DNA from: Chryseobacterium sp. 18061
GTDB lineage: Bacteria; Pseudomonadota; Gammaproteobacteria; Enterobacterales; Enterobacteriaceae
DNA: 64,000 nt
Direction: 5' to 3'
NCBI GenBank assembly: GCA_902706205.1
Contig: CACSKA010000004.1
Location: 124,001-188,000 of the forward strand
A program made the translations under genes and the position numbers. Below are positions 27,460 to 37,991 of this stretch, piece by piece; position 1 is the first letter of the stretch, and each line of letters begins with the position of its first letter. The notes under the pieces were generated by a model. That model had not been told where the DNA came from, did no database searches, and saw only the letters and a list, made by a program, of their open reading frames with translations.

Positions 27460-27673
27460 AACGATAACCTTTGAATGTGGGTGACCGGGACTATCCCGGA
27501 CGCTAATGGTTCTTATCATACCATCACTACGCAGAGTCTTCACATTCACCGACAACCCGCAAGGATACGCGTGATTTATGCTACAAAAATGCTTAACCGA
27601 CGCAGCGTCATCTCGTATAGACCTATAGCATTGGGTAATATGTTCCAAATTTTGCCGAATCTGGAGAGTTGCA

Positions 27674-28870
27674 ATGCGTGGTGATTTTTACAAACAGTTA
27701 ACCAGCGACCTGGAAACCGCCCGTGCGGAAGGGTTGTTTAAAGAAGAACGCATCATTACCTCTGCCCAACAGGCGGACATTACCGTCGGCGATGGCCACC
27801 ATGTCATCAACTTCTGCGCGAACAACTATCTCGGCCTGGCAAACCATCCAGAGCTGATTGCTGCGGCAAAATCTGGGATGGATAGCCACGGATTTGGCAT
27901 GGCCTCCGTGCGTTTCATCTGCGGAACGCAGGACAGTCACAAGGTCCTGGAAAAGAAACTGGCCGATTTCCTCGGTATGGAAGACGCGATCCTTTACTCC
28001 TCCTGCTTTGACGCCAACGGTGGACTGTTTGAAACCCTGCTCGGCCCGGAAGACGCCATTATTTCTGATGCGCTGAATCACGCTTCCATTATTGATGGCG
28101 TACGTCTATGTAAAGCGAAGCGTTTCCGTTATGCCAATAACGATATGCAGGAACTTGAAGCGCGCCTGAAAGAAGCCCGCGAAACCGGCGCTCGCCATGT
28201 GCTGATCGCCACCGACGGCGTGTTCTCAATGGATGGCGTGATTGCCAACCTGAAAGGCGTCTGTGACCTGGCAGACAAATACGATGCGCTGGTGATGGTC
28301 GATGACTCCCATGCGGTCGGATTTGTCGGCGAAAATGGCCGTGGCTCGCACGAATACTGCGAAGTGCTGGACCGTGTAGACATTATCACTGGTACGCTGG
28401 GCAAAGCGCTCGGCGGTGCATCCGGTGGCTACACTGCGGCGCGTAAAGAAGTGGTCGAGTGGCTGCGTCAGCGTTCCCGTCCATACCTGTTCTCCAACTC
28501 ACTGGCTCCGGCCATCGTTTCCGCTTCTATCAAAGTACTGGAAATGGTGGAGTCAGGGGCTGAGCTACGTGACCGCTTGTGGTCCAACGCGCGCTTATTC
28601 CGTGAAAAAATGACTGCAGCAGGCTTTACTCTGGCCGGCGCCGATCACGCCATTATCCCGGTGATGCTGGGGGAAGCGACCGTGGCGCAAGACTTTGCCC
28701 GCGAGCTGCAAAAAGAAGGGATTTACGTCACCGGTTTCTTCTACCCGGTGGTGCCAAAAGGTCAGGCGCGTATCCGCACGCAGATGTCTGCGGCGCATAC
28801 ACCTGAGCAAATTGAACGTGCGGTGGACGCGTTTACCCGCATCGGTAAGCAACTGGGCGTGATTGCCTGA
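27674..28870 (+). CDS. kbl: 2-amino-3-ketobutyrate CoA ligase
   Basis: PLP enzyme that cleaves 2-amino-3-ketobutyrate with CoA to glycine and acetyl-CoA, the second step of threonine breakdown through Tdh. 398 aa as in E. coli, starting [20 protein letters not shown]. The PLP lysine is in [10 protein letters not shown] and the cofactor Asp/His in VDDSHAVGF. The ribosome site is GGAGAG. It is divergent from hldD and nine bases upstream of tdh. Confidence 0.98.
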   Translation: MRGDFYKQLTSDLETARAEGLFKEERIITSAQQADITVGDGHHVINFCANNYLGLANHPELIAAAKSGMDSHGFGMASVRFICGTQDSHKVLEKKLADFLGMEDAILYSSCFDANGGLFETLLGPEDAIISDALNHASIIDGVRLCKAKRFRYANNDMQELEARLKEARETGARHVLIATDGVFSMDGVIANLKGVCDLADKYDALVMVDDSHAVGFVGENGRGSHEYCEVLDRVDIITGTLGKALGGASGGYTAARKEVVEWLRQRSRPYLFSNSLAPAIVSASIKVLEMVESGAELRDRLWSNARLFREKMTAAGFTLAGADHAIIPVMLGEATVAQDFARELQKEGIYVTGFFYPVVPKGQARIRTQMSAAHTPEQIERAVDAFTRIGKQLGVIA

Positions 28871-28879
28871 GGATGTGAG

Positions 28880-29905
28880 ATGAAAGCATTATCGAAACTG
28901 AAGGCCGAAGAAGGTATCTGGATGAACGACGTTCCGGAACCGGAAGTCGGTCATAACGACCTGCTGATTAAGATTCGCAAAACCGCTATTTGCGGCACCG
29001 ACGTGCACATCTATAACTGGGACGAATGGTCGCAGAAAACCATTCCGGTTCCGATGGTTGTGGGTCATGAGTATGTTGGTGAAATCGTCGGTATTGGCCA
29101 GGAAGTGAAAGGTTTTAAAATCGGCGATCGCGTTTCTGGTGAAGGGCACATCACCTGCGGCCACTGCCGTAACTGTCGCGCGGGCCGCACACATCTTTGC
29201 CGCAACACCACGGGGGTTGGGGTAAACCGTCCGGGCTGTTTCGCTGAATACTTGGTTCTGCCAGCGTTCAACGCCTTCAAAATCCCGGATAACATTTCTG
29301 ACGATCTGGCGTCCATCTTCGACCCGTTCGGTAATGCGGTTCACACGGCACTGTCGTTTGATTTGGTCGGTGAAGACGTGTTGGTGTCCGGTGCAGGCCC
29401 AATCGGGATTATGGCCGCTGCCGTCGCGAAACACGTTGGCGCGCGTAACGTCGTGATTACTGACGTGAATGAATACCGACTGGAACTGGCGCGTAAAATG
29501 GGTGTGACTCGCGCGGTTAACGTGTCCAAAGAAAGTCTGACTGATGTCATGGCCGAACTGGGTATGACCGAAGGGTTTGACGTGGGCCTGGAAATGTCAG
29601 GCGCACCGCCAGCGTTCCGTACCATGCTTGACACCATGAATCACGGCGGGCGTATTGCAATGCTGGGGATACCGCCATCAGATATGTCTATCGACTGGAC
29701 CAAAGTCATCTTCAAGGGCCTGTTCATTAAAGGTATCTATGGTCGGGAGATGTTCGAGACCTGGTACAAGATGGCGGCGCTGATCCAGTCAGGTCTGGAT
29801 CTCTCCCCAATCATTACCCACCGTTTCGGCATTGATGACTTCCAGAAAGGCTTTGACGCGATGCGTTCCGGCCAGTCCGGGAAAGTGATTTTGAGCTGGG
29901 ATTAA
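28880..29905 (+). CDS. tdh: L-threonine 3-dehydrogenase
   Basis: NAD- and zinc-dependent oxidation of threonine to 2-amino-3-ketobutyrate. 341 aa as in E. coli. The catalytic zinc site is in [14 protein letters not shown] and GHEYVGE (Cys38, His63, Glu64 in E. coli numbering). The structural zinc loop is [15 protein letters not shown]. The NAD fold motif is [13 protein letters not shown]. It forms an operon with kbl and is closed by a terminator. Confidence 0.98.
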   Translation: MKALSKLKAEEGIWMNDVPEPEVGHNDLLIKIRKTAICGTDVHIYNWDEWSQKTIPVPMVVGHEYVGEIVGIGQEVKGFKIGDRVSGEGHITCGHCRNCRAGRTHLCRNTTGVGVNRPGCFAEYLVLPAFNAFKIPDNISDDLASIFDPFGNAVHTALSFDLVGEDVLVSGAGPIGIMAAAVAKHVGARNVVITDVNEYRLELARKMGVTRAVNVSKESLTDVMAELGMTEGFDVGLEMSGAPPAFRTMLDTMNHGGRIAMLGIPPSDMSIDWTKVIFKGLFIKGIYGREMFETWYKMAALIQSGLDLSPIITHRFGIDDFQKGFDAMRSGQSGKVILSWD

Positions 29906-29911
29906 CCATAG

Positions 29912-29935
29912 AAAGCGCCCTCGGGCGCTTTTTTC
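29912..29935 (+). terminator. Terminator after tdh
   Basis: AAAGCGCCC, TC, GGGCGCTTTTTT: a seven-to-eight base-pair GC-rich hairpin followed by a T-run, seven bases after the tdh stop. Confidence 0.9.
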
Positions 29936-30048
29936 TGCAATTTAATTCATGTAGTTTGTCCAAAAAAAGATTATCGCTAACTTTTCTTCGCTTTTTAATC
30001 CCCACGTTTATAAAGTCTGTTGAGGTTTCATTTAACTTTATAACGCCT

Positions 30049-30846
30049 ATGTTCAAACTCACCGTTTGTTTGTTGACCTTCAATTCCGCGCGACTGCTGC
30101 ATGAAGTCCTGCCTCCGCTGGTTACCGTTGCCGATGAGTTTATTGTGGTGGATTCTGGCAGCACCGATAAGACGCTAGATATTTGTCATGATTATGGTCT
30201 GACAATACATCACCATCCCTATTCCATGCATGGTGCACAAATGCGTCATGCAACTGAGTTATCCAGCTATGACTGGGTGCTTTGTATGGACAGCGATGAA
30301 ATTTTGGATGCTGAAACGGTTGAATTTATTTTGGCGCTAAAAGCGGGCAGTGAACCGGAAGCAAATCATGCCTGGCGCATTTCTCGTTACTGGCATGTGT
30401 TAGGGGAAGAAGTACGCACGATTTATCCCGTCTCTTCGCCTGATTATCCGGTGCTATTGTTTAATCGTATCCAAGCCCGCTTCAACGATCGTCCGGTCGA
30501 TGACAAGGTTGAAGGTAATCTTCAGACGGCCAAAATACCAGGTCGCGTGCGGCACGATACATTTTATTCACTTCATGAGGTTTTTAATAAACTCAATGGC
30601 TACACCACCAGACTGGTGAAATATCAGAACATCCGACCTTCAATTGCCCGGGGGGTGATCAGCGCGATTGGTGCCTTCTTCAAATGGTATCTTTTCAGCG
30701 GCGCATGGCGGCAGGGGAAAGTAGGGGCTGTAACGGGGTTATATGCCACGCTCTACAGTTTTCTGAAGTATTTCAAAGCCTGGTATGCTCACAATACAAA
30801 ACAGGGAGCCGTGATGGAAAAACACACGGACTCCCGTCAGGTCTGA
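30049..30846 (+). CDS. GT2 glycosyltransferase downstream of tdh
   Basis: 265 aa from ATG 30049 (MFKLTVCLLTFNSARLLHEV); the upstream part of the frame (from 29956) lies in AT-rich DNA without homology. GT-A motifs: FIVVDSGSTDKTLDI and MDSDEI (metal-binding). It is similar in type to WaaE, but a different subgroup. The C-terminus has a hydrophobic patch (FFKWYLFSGAW) and basic tail, so it may act at the membrane. In E. coli K-12 the tdh-flanking position holds waaH/yibD, so this spot seems to host different glycosyltransferases. Sugar unknown. Confidence 0.72.
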   Translation: MFKLTVCLLTFNSARLLHEVLPPLVTVADEFIVVDSGSTDKTLDICHDYGLTIHHHPYSMHGAQMRHATELSSYDWVLCMDSDEILDAETVEFILALKAGSEPEANHAWRISRYWHVLGEEVRTIYPVSSPDYPVLLFNRIQARFNDRPVDDKVEGNLQTAKIPGRVRHDTFYSLHEVFNKLNGYTTRLVKYQNIRPSIARGVISAIGAFFKWYLFSGAWRQGKVGAVTGLYATLYSFLKYFKAWYAHNTKQGAVMEKHTDSRQV

Positions 30847-30847
30847 A

Positions 30848-31783
30848 TCAGGGCTGATCCCATCCCTGCCACTGTAGCTGCATATACTGCACCAGCGTAC
30901 TGTGCGTAATGCTGTCGCCGAGCACGGTAAAGAAGCGGCTGGCATACACTGGCTGCTGAGGTTGTCTTTGTTTACACAGTTTCACACCACGGAACGGGTT
31001 ACGCGATGTGGTGGGCTGCTGAGTCGGACTGCTATTCTGCGGCGTCGACGTGTCTACCTGTTGTTCGTTGAGCAGACTGCTTGGTCGGACAAGGGTGATA
31101 TCCGGCGGCAAGTTGTACACCATCTGCTGAAGCACACGAACCGTTGTTGGATGCGGGTGGCCAATCGCAATCGCCGAGCCATTTCGGCGCGCAAGCTGAA
31201 TCGCACGATTAAATTGTACCCGAATATCTGCCTCGTTTTGCTTGTCATCCAGGAACACTCTGCGCTTGATGACCTTCACACCTGTGCCAGCGGCTGCGCG
31301 CATTGACTGGCTGTTGCCAATCGTCATGCTGTCGAGAAAATAGAAATTGTAGTGGCTCAGCGTCTGCATCACTTTCTGCATGCCGAACAGGCTCGAGGTC
31401 ATGGCGCTGCCCATGTGATTATTCAGCCCCACGGCGTACGGCACTTTGCCGACCGCATCACGAATAATACGATCAATCTCTGCGCTGCTCATGTCCGGAC
31501 GAAGGGTGTCTTTCTCCAGCGGCTGCTTGCTGAGTGGCGCCATTGGCAGGTGGATCAGGACTTCATGACCGCCGTTATGGGCTTTAGTCGCCATTTCGCG
31601 GGCGTGGGGAGCATTGGGTAACACGGCAACGGAGATGGTATTGGGCAGGGCCAACACTTGATTTTCTTGCTGAGGGCGATAGCCAAAATCATCAATGACT
31701 ATCGAGAGTTTTCCGGCGTGGGCCGGGGAAATCATCGCCAGTATGGCGGCGACGGACAACGCTAACGAGCGAAATTGAAGCAA
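30848..31783 (-). CDS. yibQ: Divergent polysaccharide deacetylase YibQ
   Basis: 311 aa with a signal peptide (about 1-23, cut after AHA) and a polysaccharide-deacetylase-like domain (KLSIVIDDFGYRPQQEN, IHLPMAPL, GLNNHMGSAMT, FLDS, and IGHPHPTT). It is expected in the periplasm. The C-terminal 60 residues are Gln/Thr/Pro-rich. Enzymatic activity of this family (DUF610) has not been shown to my knowledge. Last gene of gpmI-envC-yibQ, four bases after envC. Confidence 0.9.
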   Translation of the reverse strand: MLQFRSLALSVAAILAMISPAHAGKLSIVIDDFGYRPQQENQVLALPNTISVAVLPNAPHAREMATKAHNGGHEVLIHLPMAPLSKQPLEKDTLRPDMSSAEIDRIIRDAVGKVPYAVGLNNHMGSAMTSSLFGMQKVMQTLSHYNFYFLDSMTIGNSQSMRAAAGTGVKVIKRRVFLDDKQNEADIRVQFNRAIQLARRNGSAIAIGHPHPTTVRVLQQMVYNLPPDITLVRPSSLLNEQQVDTSTPQNSSPTQQPTTSRNPFRGVKLCKQRQPQQPVYASRFFTVLGDSITHSTLVQYMQLQWQGWDQP

Positions 31784-31786
31784 AAC

Positions 31787-33058
31787 TTATCTTCCCAACC
31801 ACGGCTGTGGATTGACCGCCTGACCCTGGCGGCGAATTTCGAAGTAAAGTGACGGTCGGCCCTGACCACCACTGCTGCCCACAAGGGCAATCGGCTGACC
31901 CGCGCGAACCTGGGTCCCGACGCTGACCAGCGCGCTTTGGTTATAACCATACAGGCTCATGTCGCCTTTGCCGTGCTCAACCACCACCACAAGGCCGTAG
32001 CCCTGCAGCCAGTCGGCGAGGATCACCCGGCCATCGGCAATGGCTTTTACCTCGGTGCCTTCAGACGCACCGATAACCATCCCTTTCCAACGTAGTTCAC
32101 CCTGAAGCTGTTCGCCATAGCGATGCAGCGTTGGGCCACGAACTGGCCAATAGGCCTGACCGCGCGGTGAACCCAAGCCGCCAGTACGGGACATCAGCGA
32201 GCGTTCACTTTCGGACGGTTTATAGGTGGTGCCTTTACGTGAGGCGTCCTGCTGACGGTCGCGTACGGCCTGCGCTTGACGGGCTTCGCGGTCTGCGCGA
32301 GCACGCGCGGCAGCGGCGGCCTGTGCAATGCGGGAGCGCATGCGTGATTCGTTGGCCCGCATTTCGGAAAGCTGTTGTTGGCCTGCCTGAATCGAGGACT
32401 CAAGTCCGGCGAGGGTTTTCTTACGTTCGTTACGCGCTTGCTCAAGCTTGGCCTGCTGCGCTTTCTGCTCATACAGCAGCGTTTGCTGTTGGCTTTGTTT
32501 CTCTTCCAGCTCGGCTTTTTGCGAGGCCACTTCTTCGCGCGTCTGTTTCAGTTCGACGATAGTATCCTGACGCGCTTGATTGAGGTAACCAAAATAGGCT
32601 TGCAGACGTTGCCCGCGTTGGCTCTCTTCACCGCTCAAAATCAGCTGAATACCCGTATGCTCACCCTGACGAAACGCAGCATCAAGCTGTGCTGCGAGAC
32701 TGCGTTCCTGAGCGGCTTTTTGCTTTTCAAGTTTAGCAATCGACGCGTTCATGGCATCGACCTGCTTATTGAGATCTACGAGGGTATTCTGGGTTTCCCG
32801 CAGTTTGCGGGCGGCGGCGGAAATGGCTTCTTCCTGGGTTTTAAGCTGGGCCAGCAAAGCGGAGCGCTGTTGCTGCTGTTGGCGAACGGCCTTTTCTTTA
32901 CTGGCGATGTCAGCCTGAATAGATTTTAGCTGGTCGCGATCGTCCGCGTGAGCATACGTCGCGCACAGCAATACGCCAGCGCTAACTGCGCTGGCGTAAC
33001 AAATGGATCGGACTGCCGTCGCTATCCATGTATTTGAAAAAATCGCCTTTCCCCTCAT
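31787..33058 (-). CDS. envC: Murein hydrolase activator EnvC
   Basis: 423-aa periplasmic protein that activates the amidases AmiA and AmiB at the septum, recruited by FtsEX. A signal sequence (about 15-38, ending AHA) is followed by a long coiled coil rich in Gln, Lys and Glu (about 40-265) and a C-terminal LytM domain. The LytM metal ligands are degenerate, as expected for an activator rather than an enzyme: no HxxxD/HxH set is seen around LHRYGEQ and VEHGKGD. It lies between gpmI and yibQ. The start could be a little further downstream. Confidence 0.95.
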   Translation of the reverse strand: MRGKAIFSNTWIATAVRSICYASAVSAGVLLCATYAHADDRDQLKSIQADIASKEKAVRQQQQQRSALLAQLKTQEEAISAAARKLRETQNTLVDLNKQVDAMNASIAKLEKQKAAQERSLAAQLDAAFRQGEHTGIQLILSGEESQRGQRLQAYFGYLNQARQDTIVELKQTREEVASQKAELEEKQSQQQTLLYEQKAQQAKLEQARNERKKTLAGLESSIQAGQQQLSEMRANESRMRSRIAQAAAAARARADREARQAQAVRDRQQDASRKGTTYKPSESERSLMSRTGGLGSPRGQAYWPVRGPTLHRYGEQLQGELRWKGMVIGASEGTEVKAIADGRVILADWLQGYGLVVVVEHGKGDMSLYGYNQSALVSVGTQVRAGQPIALVGSSGGQGRPSLYFEIRRQGQAVNPQPWLGR

Positions 33059-33067
33059 GGGGAGGGA

Positions 33068-34612
33068 TTATTCCACGATGAACAGCGGCTTGCCAGTCAT
33101 CTCTTCCGGGATTTCCATGCCCATCAGGGTCAGCATGGTTGGTGCGATATCGGAAAGTTTACCGCCATTGACCGCTTTAACCGCTTTGCCACCGACGTAA
33201 ATCAGCGGTACAGGCAGGTTGGTATGTGCGGTGTGCGCTTGGCCGGTAGCCGGGTCACGCATCTGTTCAGCGTTACCGTGGTCAGCAGTGATAAGTAACT
33301 GACCTCCAACGGTCTCTACGGCTGCAGTCACTTCCGCGATGCAGTTGTCCAGCGCTTCAATTGCCTGCACTGCCGCCTCCATCACACCGGTGTGGCCAAC
33401 CATGTCGCCGTTCGGGTAGTTACAGATGATGGTGTCGTACTTGCCACCCTTGATTGCGCCGACCAATTTTTCAGTCAATTCTGCCGAACTCATTTCTGGC
33501 TGCAGATCGTAGGTCGCGACTTTCGGGGAGTTGATAAGGATTCGTTCTTCACCCACAAACGGGTCTTCTACGCCGCCGTTGAAGAAGAAGGTGACGTGCG
33601 CGTATTTCTCGGTTTCAGAGATACGCAACTGGGTTTTGTCCTTCTTCGCCATCCACTCGCCGAAGGTATTCGCGAGGGAGGTTGGTGGGTATGCGCAAGG
33701 GGCTTTAATGTCAGCCGCGTATTCGGTCAGCATGATGTAGTCGAGATTGACCACTTTCTTGCGAGCGAAGCCGTCGAAATCAGCGTTAACGAAAGCTCGG
33801 GTGATTTCACGGGCACGGTCAGCACGGAAGTTCATGAAAATCAGCGCATCGCCATCTTCCATTGCTGCGTCGGCCTGGCCTTCTGCACGGATAACGGTGG
33901 CTTTCACGAATTCGTCGTTTTCGCCGCGCGCGTAAGCGGCTTCGAGACCCGCAACGGCGGTGTCAGTCTGGAACTCGCCTTTCGCCAGGGTCATCAGGTC
34001 ATAAGCCTGTTCAACACGATCCCAACGGTTGTCGCGGTCCATAGCGAAGTAACGGCCAATGATGGACGCCACACGGCCTTTGCCCAGCTCAGCAAATTTT
34101 TCTTCGAAACGCTGCAAAGTGGGTTTGGCACTGCGCGGTGGAGTATCGCGGCCATCAAGGAAGGCGTGCAGATAGATTTTCTCTGCGCCACGCTGAGCGG
34201 CCAGTTCTACCATCGCCAGGATGTGATCTTCATGGCTGTGAACGCCACCGGCAGACAGCAGGCCCATGATGTGTACGGCTTTGCCCGCCGCAACGGCTTT
34301 ATCAACTGCGCCTGCCAGCACGCTGTTTTCAAAGAACGTACGCTCTTTGATTTCAACGTCCAGACGGGTCAGGTCCTGATACACGATACGGCCGGCGCCC
34401 AGGTTGACGTGGCCCACTTCGGAGTTACCCATCTGACGGTCCGGCAGACCCACTTCCAGACCGGATGCGTCAATCAGTGTGTGTGGACGTTTGGCCCACA
34501 GGGCATCCATAACCGGCGTTTTCGCATCGAAAATCGCGTTATCCTGCTGGTCCTCACGGTAGCCGTAGCCATCCAGAATCACCAGTACCATAGGTTTTTT
34601 AGTAACCGACAT
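33068..34612 (-). CDS. gpmI: 2,3-bisphosphoglycerate-independent phosphoglycerate mutase
   Basis: Manganese-dependent interconversion of 3- and 2-phosphoglycerate. 514 aa from ATG 34612, the E. coli length, starting [20 protein letters not shown]. The frame to 34633 adds seven residues. The metal-site Asp is in LDGYG, the phosphorylated Ser64 is in MGNSEVGH, and DHGNAEQM closes the second metal site. The ribosome site is TGAGG. First gene of gpmI-envC-yibQ. Confidence 0.98.
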   Translation of the reverse strand: MSVTKKPMVLVILDGYGYREDQQDNAIFDAKTPVMDALWAKRPHTLIDASGLEVGLPDRQMGNSEVGHVNLGAGRIVYQDLTRLDVEIKERTFFENSVLAGAVDKAVAAGKAVHIMGLLSAGGVHSHEDHILAMVELAAQRGAEKIYLHAFLDGRDTPPRSAKPTLQRFEEKFAELGKGRVASIIGRYFAMDRDNRWDRVEQAYDLMTLAKGEFQTDTAVAGLEAAYARGENDEFVKATVIRAEGQADAAMEDGDALIFMNFRADRAREITRAFVNADFDGFARKKVVNLDYIMLTEYAADIKAPCAYPPTSLANTFGEWMAKKDKTQLRISETEKYAHVTFFFNGGVEDPFVGEERILINSPKVATYDLQPEMSSAELTEKLVGAIKGGKYDTIICNYPNGDMVGHTGVMEAAVQAIEALDNCIAEVTAAVETVGGQLLITADHGNAEQMRDPATGQAHTAHTNLPVPLIYVGGKAVKAVNGGKLSDIAPTMLTLMGMEIPEEMTGKPLFIVE

Positions 34613-34861
34613 ATGCGACAACCTCATGCTCACAAGATAAAAAATTTGCGTAATTTTACTACAGCTGAATCGATAAATCTGCCTCGGAAGATCAAAGAAC
34701 AGGCGACCCCGACGCTGAGTTTGGTTATTTTTGGCCTAAATTTAGCGAAACGGGCCGCAGAAATTGGATTAGCTTAGGCTTGGCTTGCTGTATTTGCCAC
34801 CACGCACAGGTATACTCCTTCCCTGTTTTTTTAATCACTGAGTCGGGAGTTATCACCCTCC

Positions 34862-35293
34862 ATGCAAGAAATTATGCAATTTGTTAGCCGTCATCCCATA
34901 CTGAGTATCGCTTGGGTTGGCTTACTGGCTGCCGTTCTGTTCACGACCTTTAAGGGCCTGACCTCAAAAATCAAAGTGATCACCCGCGGTGAAGCCACGC
35001 GCCTTATCAATAAAGAAGACGCCGTGGTTGTCGACCTGCGCCAGCGTGATGATTTCCGTAAAGGCCACATTGCCGGTTCCGTTAACGTTCTGCCTGCCGA
35101 AATCAAAGCTAATAACCTCGGCGAGCTTGAAAAACATAAAGATAAACCCATCATCGTTGTAGATGGTTCCGGTATGCAGGCTCAGGATCCGGCAACGACG
35201 CTGAACAAAGCGGGCTTCGAGCGCGTATATGTTCTGAAAGAAGGCGTTGCGGGCTGGAGCGGTGAGAACCTGCCACTGGTCCGTGGTAAGTAA
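34862..35293 (+). CDS. yibN: Membrane-anchored rhodanese-like protein YibN
   Basis: 143 aa. One N-terminal membrane segment (about 12-29) is followed by a rhodanese fold ([18 protein letters not shown], then [13 protein letters not shown], then [17 protein letters not shown]). The loop that carries the catalytic Cys in active rhodaneses has no Cys here, so sulfur transfer is unlikely. From memory E. coli YibN has a Cys at the GMQC position where this protein has Ala. First gene of yibN-grxC-secB-gpsA. Confidence 0.92.
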   Translation: MQEIMQFVSRHPILSIAWVGLLAAVLFTTFKGLTSKIKVITRGEATRLINKEDAVVVDLRQRDDFRKGHIAGSVNVLPAEIKANNLGELEKHKDKPIIVVDGSGMQAQDPATTLNKAGFERVYVLKEGVAGWSGENLPLVRGK

Positions 35294-35310
35294 TTTTCTG
35301 AGGTAACGTC

Positions 35311-35562
35311 ATGGCCAATATTGAGATCTACACCAAAGCAACCTGTCCGTTTTGCCATCGTGCAAAAGCACTGTTGAACAGTAAAGGTGTCTCCTTCCAG
35401 GAGTTGCCAATCGACGGTGACGCGGCTAAGCGTGAAGAAATGATTGAACGTAGTGGCCGCACCACGGTGCCGCAGATTTTTATTGATGCGCAGCACATTG
35501 GCGGCTGTGACGACTTGTATGCACTTGATGCACGTGGTGGACTTGATTCCCTGCTGCGATAA
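35311..35562 (+). CDS. grxC: Glutaredoxin 3
   Basis: 83-aa dithiol glutaredoxin that reduces disulfides with glutathione. The active site CPFC (Cys12, Cys15) is near the start, with TVPQIFIDAQHIGGCDDLYA giving the cis-Pro and glutathione-binding segment. Length equals the E. coli protein. It follows yibN by 17 bases with a TGAGGT ribosome site. Confidence 0.98.
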   Translation: MANIEIYTKATCPFCHRAKALLNSKGVSFQELPIDGDAAKREEMIERSGRTTVPQIFIDAQHIGGCDDLYALDARGGLDSLLR

Positions 35563-35583
35563 TCCCTTTTAAGGACAAATAAG

Positions 35584-36051
35584 ATGTCAGAACAAAACAA
35601 TCCAGAAATGACTTTCCAGATCCAGCGCATTTACACCAAGGACGTTTCCTACGAAGCGCCAAATGCGCCGAATGTTTTCCAGAAAGATTGGCAGCCAGAA
35701 GTTAAACTTGATCTGGATACGGCTTCAACCCAACTGGCTGAAGGCGTATTCGAAGTCGTTCTGCGTGTCACCGTTACCGCATCCCTGGGCGAAGAAACTG
35801 CATTCCTGTGCGAAGTTCAGCAGGGCGGCATCTTCTCCATCGAAGGCATCGACGGTAACCAGATGGCGCATTGCCTGGGTGCATACTGTCCGAACATTCT
35901 GTTCCCGTACGCCCGTGAATGCATCACCAGCCTGGTTTCTCGCGGTACATTCCCGCAACTGAACCTTGCGCCAGTAAACTTCGATGCGCTGTTCATGAAC
36001 TATCTGCAGCAGCAAGCTGGCGAAGGTGCCGAACAACATCAGGATGCCTGA
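35584..36051 (+). CDS. secB: Protein-export chaperone SecB
   Basis: 155 aa as in E. coli. It forms a tetramer that keeps preproteins unfolded and hands them to Sec[21 protein letters not shown] is the normal start. The SecA-contact acidic patch and the C-terminal region (ending AEQHQDA) are present. Its TGA overlaps the ATG of gpsA (TGATG), a sign of translational coupling. Confidence 0.98.
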   Translation: MSEQNNPEMTFQIQRIYTKDVSYEAPNAPNVFQKDWQPEVKLDLDTASTQLAEGVFEVVLRVTVTASLGEETAFLCEVQQGGIFSIEGIDGNQMAHCLGAYCPNILFPYARECITSLVSRGTFPQLNLAPVNFDALFMNYLQQQAGEGAEQHQDA

Positions 36052-37070
36052 TGAACGCACGTAAAGCTGCAATGACTGTGATCGGTGCCGGTTCTTACGG
36101 CACCGCTCTTGCCATTACCCTGGCAAGAAATGGGCACGATGTCGTCCTTTGGGGTCACGACCCCAAACATCTGGCGATACTGCAACAAGACCGCTGCAAC
36201 GCGGCCTTCCTCCCTGATGTGCCTTTCCCTGACACGCTGCACCTTGAAGCCGACCTCGCTACAGCGCTCGCCGCCAGCCGCGATATTTTGGTTGTCGTGC
36301 CAAGCCACGTGTTTGGTGACGTGCTGCGTCAGCTCAAACCACTGCTGCGCTCTGATGCGCGGCTGGTCTGGGCGACGAAAGGCCTGGAAGCTGAAACCGG
36401 CCGCCTGTTACAGGACGTCGCGCGTGAAGCGCTCGGGGATGACATTCCACTGGCGGTGATTTCCGGCCCGACGTTCGCTAAAGAACTGGCGGCTGGTATG
36501 CCGACGGCGATTGCGCTTGCGGCGACCGAACCGGCATTTGCTGAGGATCTGCAAAAGCTGTTGCACTGCGGCAAAAGCTTCCGCGTTTACAGCAACCCAG
36601 ATTTTATCGGGGTACAGCTGGGCGGTGCGGTGAAAAACGTGATTGCGATTGGTGCCGGGATGTCTGACGGCATCGGTTTTGGTGCTAACGCCCGAACCGC
36701 GTTAATCACCCGTGGGCTTGCTGAAATGTCGCGTCTCGGCGCGGCACTGGGTGCTGACCCGACCACCTTTATGGGGATGGCGGGGCTGGGTGATCTGGTG
36801 CTGACCTGTACCGACAACCAGTCGCGTAACCGCCGCTTTGGCATGATGCTCGGACAGGGCAAAGATGTGCAAGGCGCGCAGGATGCAATTGGTCAGGTGG
36901 TTGAAGGTTACCGCAATACCAAAGAGGTCAGGGCACTTGCCCACCGATTTGGTGTCGAAATGCCAATAACCGAGGAAATTTATCAGGTATTGTATTGCGG
37001 AAAGAATGCTCGCGAGGCAGCATTGACCCTATTAGGTCGTGCCAGCAAGGAAGAGCGTAGCCACCACTAG
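36051..37070 (+). CDS. gpsA: Glycerol-3-phosphate dehydrogenase [NAD(P)+]
   Basis: Makes sn-glycerol 3-phosphate from DHAP for phospholipid synthesis. 339 aa from ATG 36051, as in E. coli; the longer frame from 35919 lies inside secB. The nucleotide motif is [12 protein letters not shown], the catalytic Lys region [13 protein letters not shown], and [10 protein letters not shown] lies further on. It overlaps secB at the start and is followed by a hairpin and cysE. Confidence 0.98.
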   Translation: MNARKAAMTVIGAGSYGTALAITLARNGHDVVLWGHDPKHLAILQQDRCNAAFLPDVPFPDTLHLEADLATALAASRDILVVVPSHVFGDVLRQLKPLLRSDARLVWATKGLEAETGRLLQDVAREALGDDIPLAVISGPTFAKELAAGMPTAIALAATEPAFAEDLQKLLHCGKSFRVYSNPDFIGVQLGGAVKNVIAIGAGMSDGIGFGANARTALITRGLAEMSRLGAALGADPTTFMGMAGLGDLVLTCTDNQSRNRRFGMMLGQGKDVQGAQDAIGQVVEGYRNTKEVRALAHRFGVEMPITEEIYQVLYCGKNAREAALTLLGRASKEERSHH

Positions 37071-37093
37071 TCGCAGGGAATCGTTGTCATCTC

Positions 37094-37127
37094 AATGACC
37101 CGGTCAGCGCAGAACTGACCGGTCATT
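37094..37127 (+). repeat. Hairpin between gpsA and cysE
   Basis: AATGACCCGGTCAG (37094-37107) and CTGACCGGTCATT (37115-37127) pair with one bulged C around a seven-base loop. No T-run follows. It lies in the 79-base gap and may separate gpsA and cysE messages by processing or pausing. Confidence 0.65.
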
Positions 37128-37149
37128 ATCATCGTTTCTGGAGTTTGCA

Positions 37150-37971
37150 ATGCCGTGTGAAGAACTGGACATCGTCTGGAACAATATCAAAGCCGAAGCC
37201 CGCGCGCTGGCTGACTGTGAGCCTATGCTCGCCAGTTTCTACCACGCTACGCTCCTTAAGCACGAAGACCTTGGCAGCGCGCTGAGTTACATGCTCGCCA
37301 ACAAACTTGCCTCGTCTATCATGCCCGCCATTGCTATTCGCGAAGTGGTAGAAGAAGCCTACGCCGCTGATCCCGAAATGATCGCTTCTGCCGCCTGTGA
37401 TATTCAGGCCGTGCGTACCCGCGACCCGGCGGTTGATAAATACTCCACGCCGCTACTGTACCTCAAAGGTTTTCACGCCCTACAGGCTTATCGAATCGGC
37501 CACTGGCTGTGGCATCAGGGGCGTCGTGCGCTGGCAATTTTCCTGCAAAATCAGGTGTCAGTGACATTCCAGGTCGACATTCACCCGGCGGCGAAAATCG
37601 GTCGGGGGATCATGCTCGATCACGCCACCGGTATCGTGGTGGGTGAAACTGCTGTTATCGAAGATGATGTGTCGATTCTGCAATCCGTAACCCTCGGCGG
37701 AACCGGCAAAACCAGCGGCGATCGCCATCCGAAAATTCGTGAAGGGGTGATGATTGGCGCCGGCGCGAAAATCCTCGGCAATATTGAAGTCGGGCGCGGC
37801 GCGAAGATTGGCGCAGGCTCTGTGGTGCTGCAACCTGTTCCTCCGCATACTACGGCAGCAGGCGTACCGGCGCGTATTGTCGGCAAACCTGACAGCGATA
37901 AACCGTCAATGGATATGGATCAGCACTTCAACGGCATACACCATACCTTTGAATATGGCGACGGGATTTAA
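37150..37971 (+). CDS. cysE: Serine O-acetyltransferase
   Basis: Acetylates serine with acetyl-CoA, the committed step of cysteine synthesis, and is inhibited by cysteine. 273 aa as in E. coli. The N-terminal helical domain covers about 1-140. The left-handed beta helix with hexapeptide repeats follows (HPAAKIGRGIMLDHATGIVVG and on). The C-terminal tail ends GDGI, the Ile that docks into CysK. The ribosome site is CTGGAG. Confidence 0.98.
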   Translation: MPCEELDIVWNNIKAEARALADCEPMLASFYHATLLKHEDLGSALSYMLANKLASSIMPAIAIREVVEEAYAADPEMIASAACDIQAVRTRDPAVDKYSTPLLYLKGFHALQAYRIGHWLWHQGRRALAIFLQNQVSVTFQVDIHPAAKIGRGIMLDHATGIVVGETAVIEDDVSILQSVTLGGTGKTSGDRHPKIREGVMIGAGAKILGNIEVGRGAKIGAGSVVLQPVPPHTTAAGVPARIVGKPDSDKPSMDMDQHFNGIHHTFEYGDGI

Positions 37972-37991
37972 CGGGCTCTCTTACTCACCAT

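Noticed and set aside
26402..27673. Search for a JUMPstart/ops element upstream of the waa genes
   Set aside because: No GGCGGTAGCGT-type motif was found near hldD, waaL or waaQ on either strand, so RfaH control is not claimed.
33392..34777. 461-codon open frame on the plus strand opposite gpmI
   Set aside because: It is the shadow of gpmI in a GC-biased antisense frame; the encoded sequence has no recognisable fold, and gpmI on the other strand is certain.
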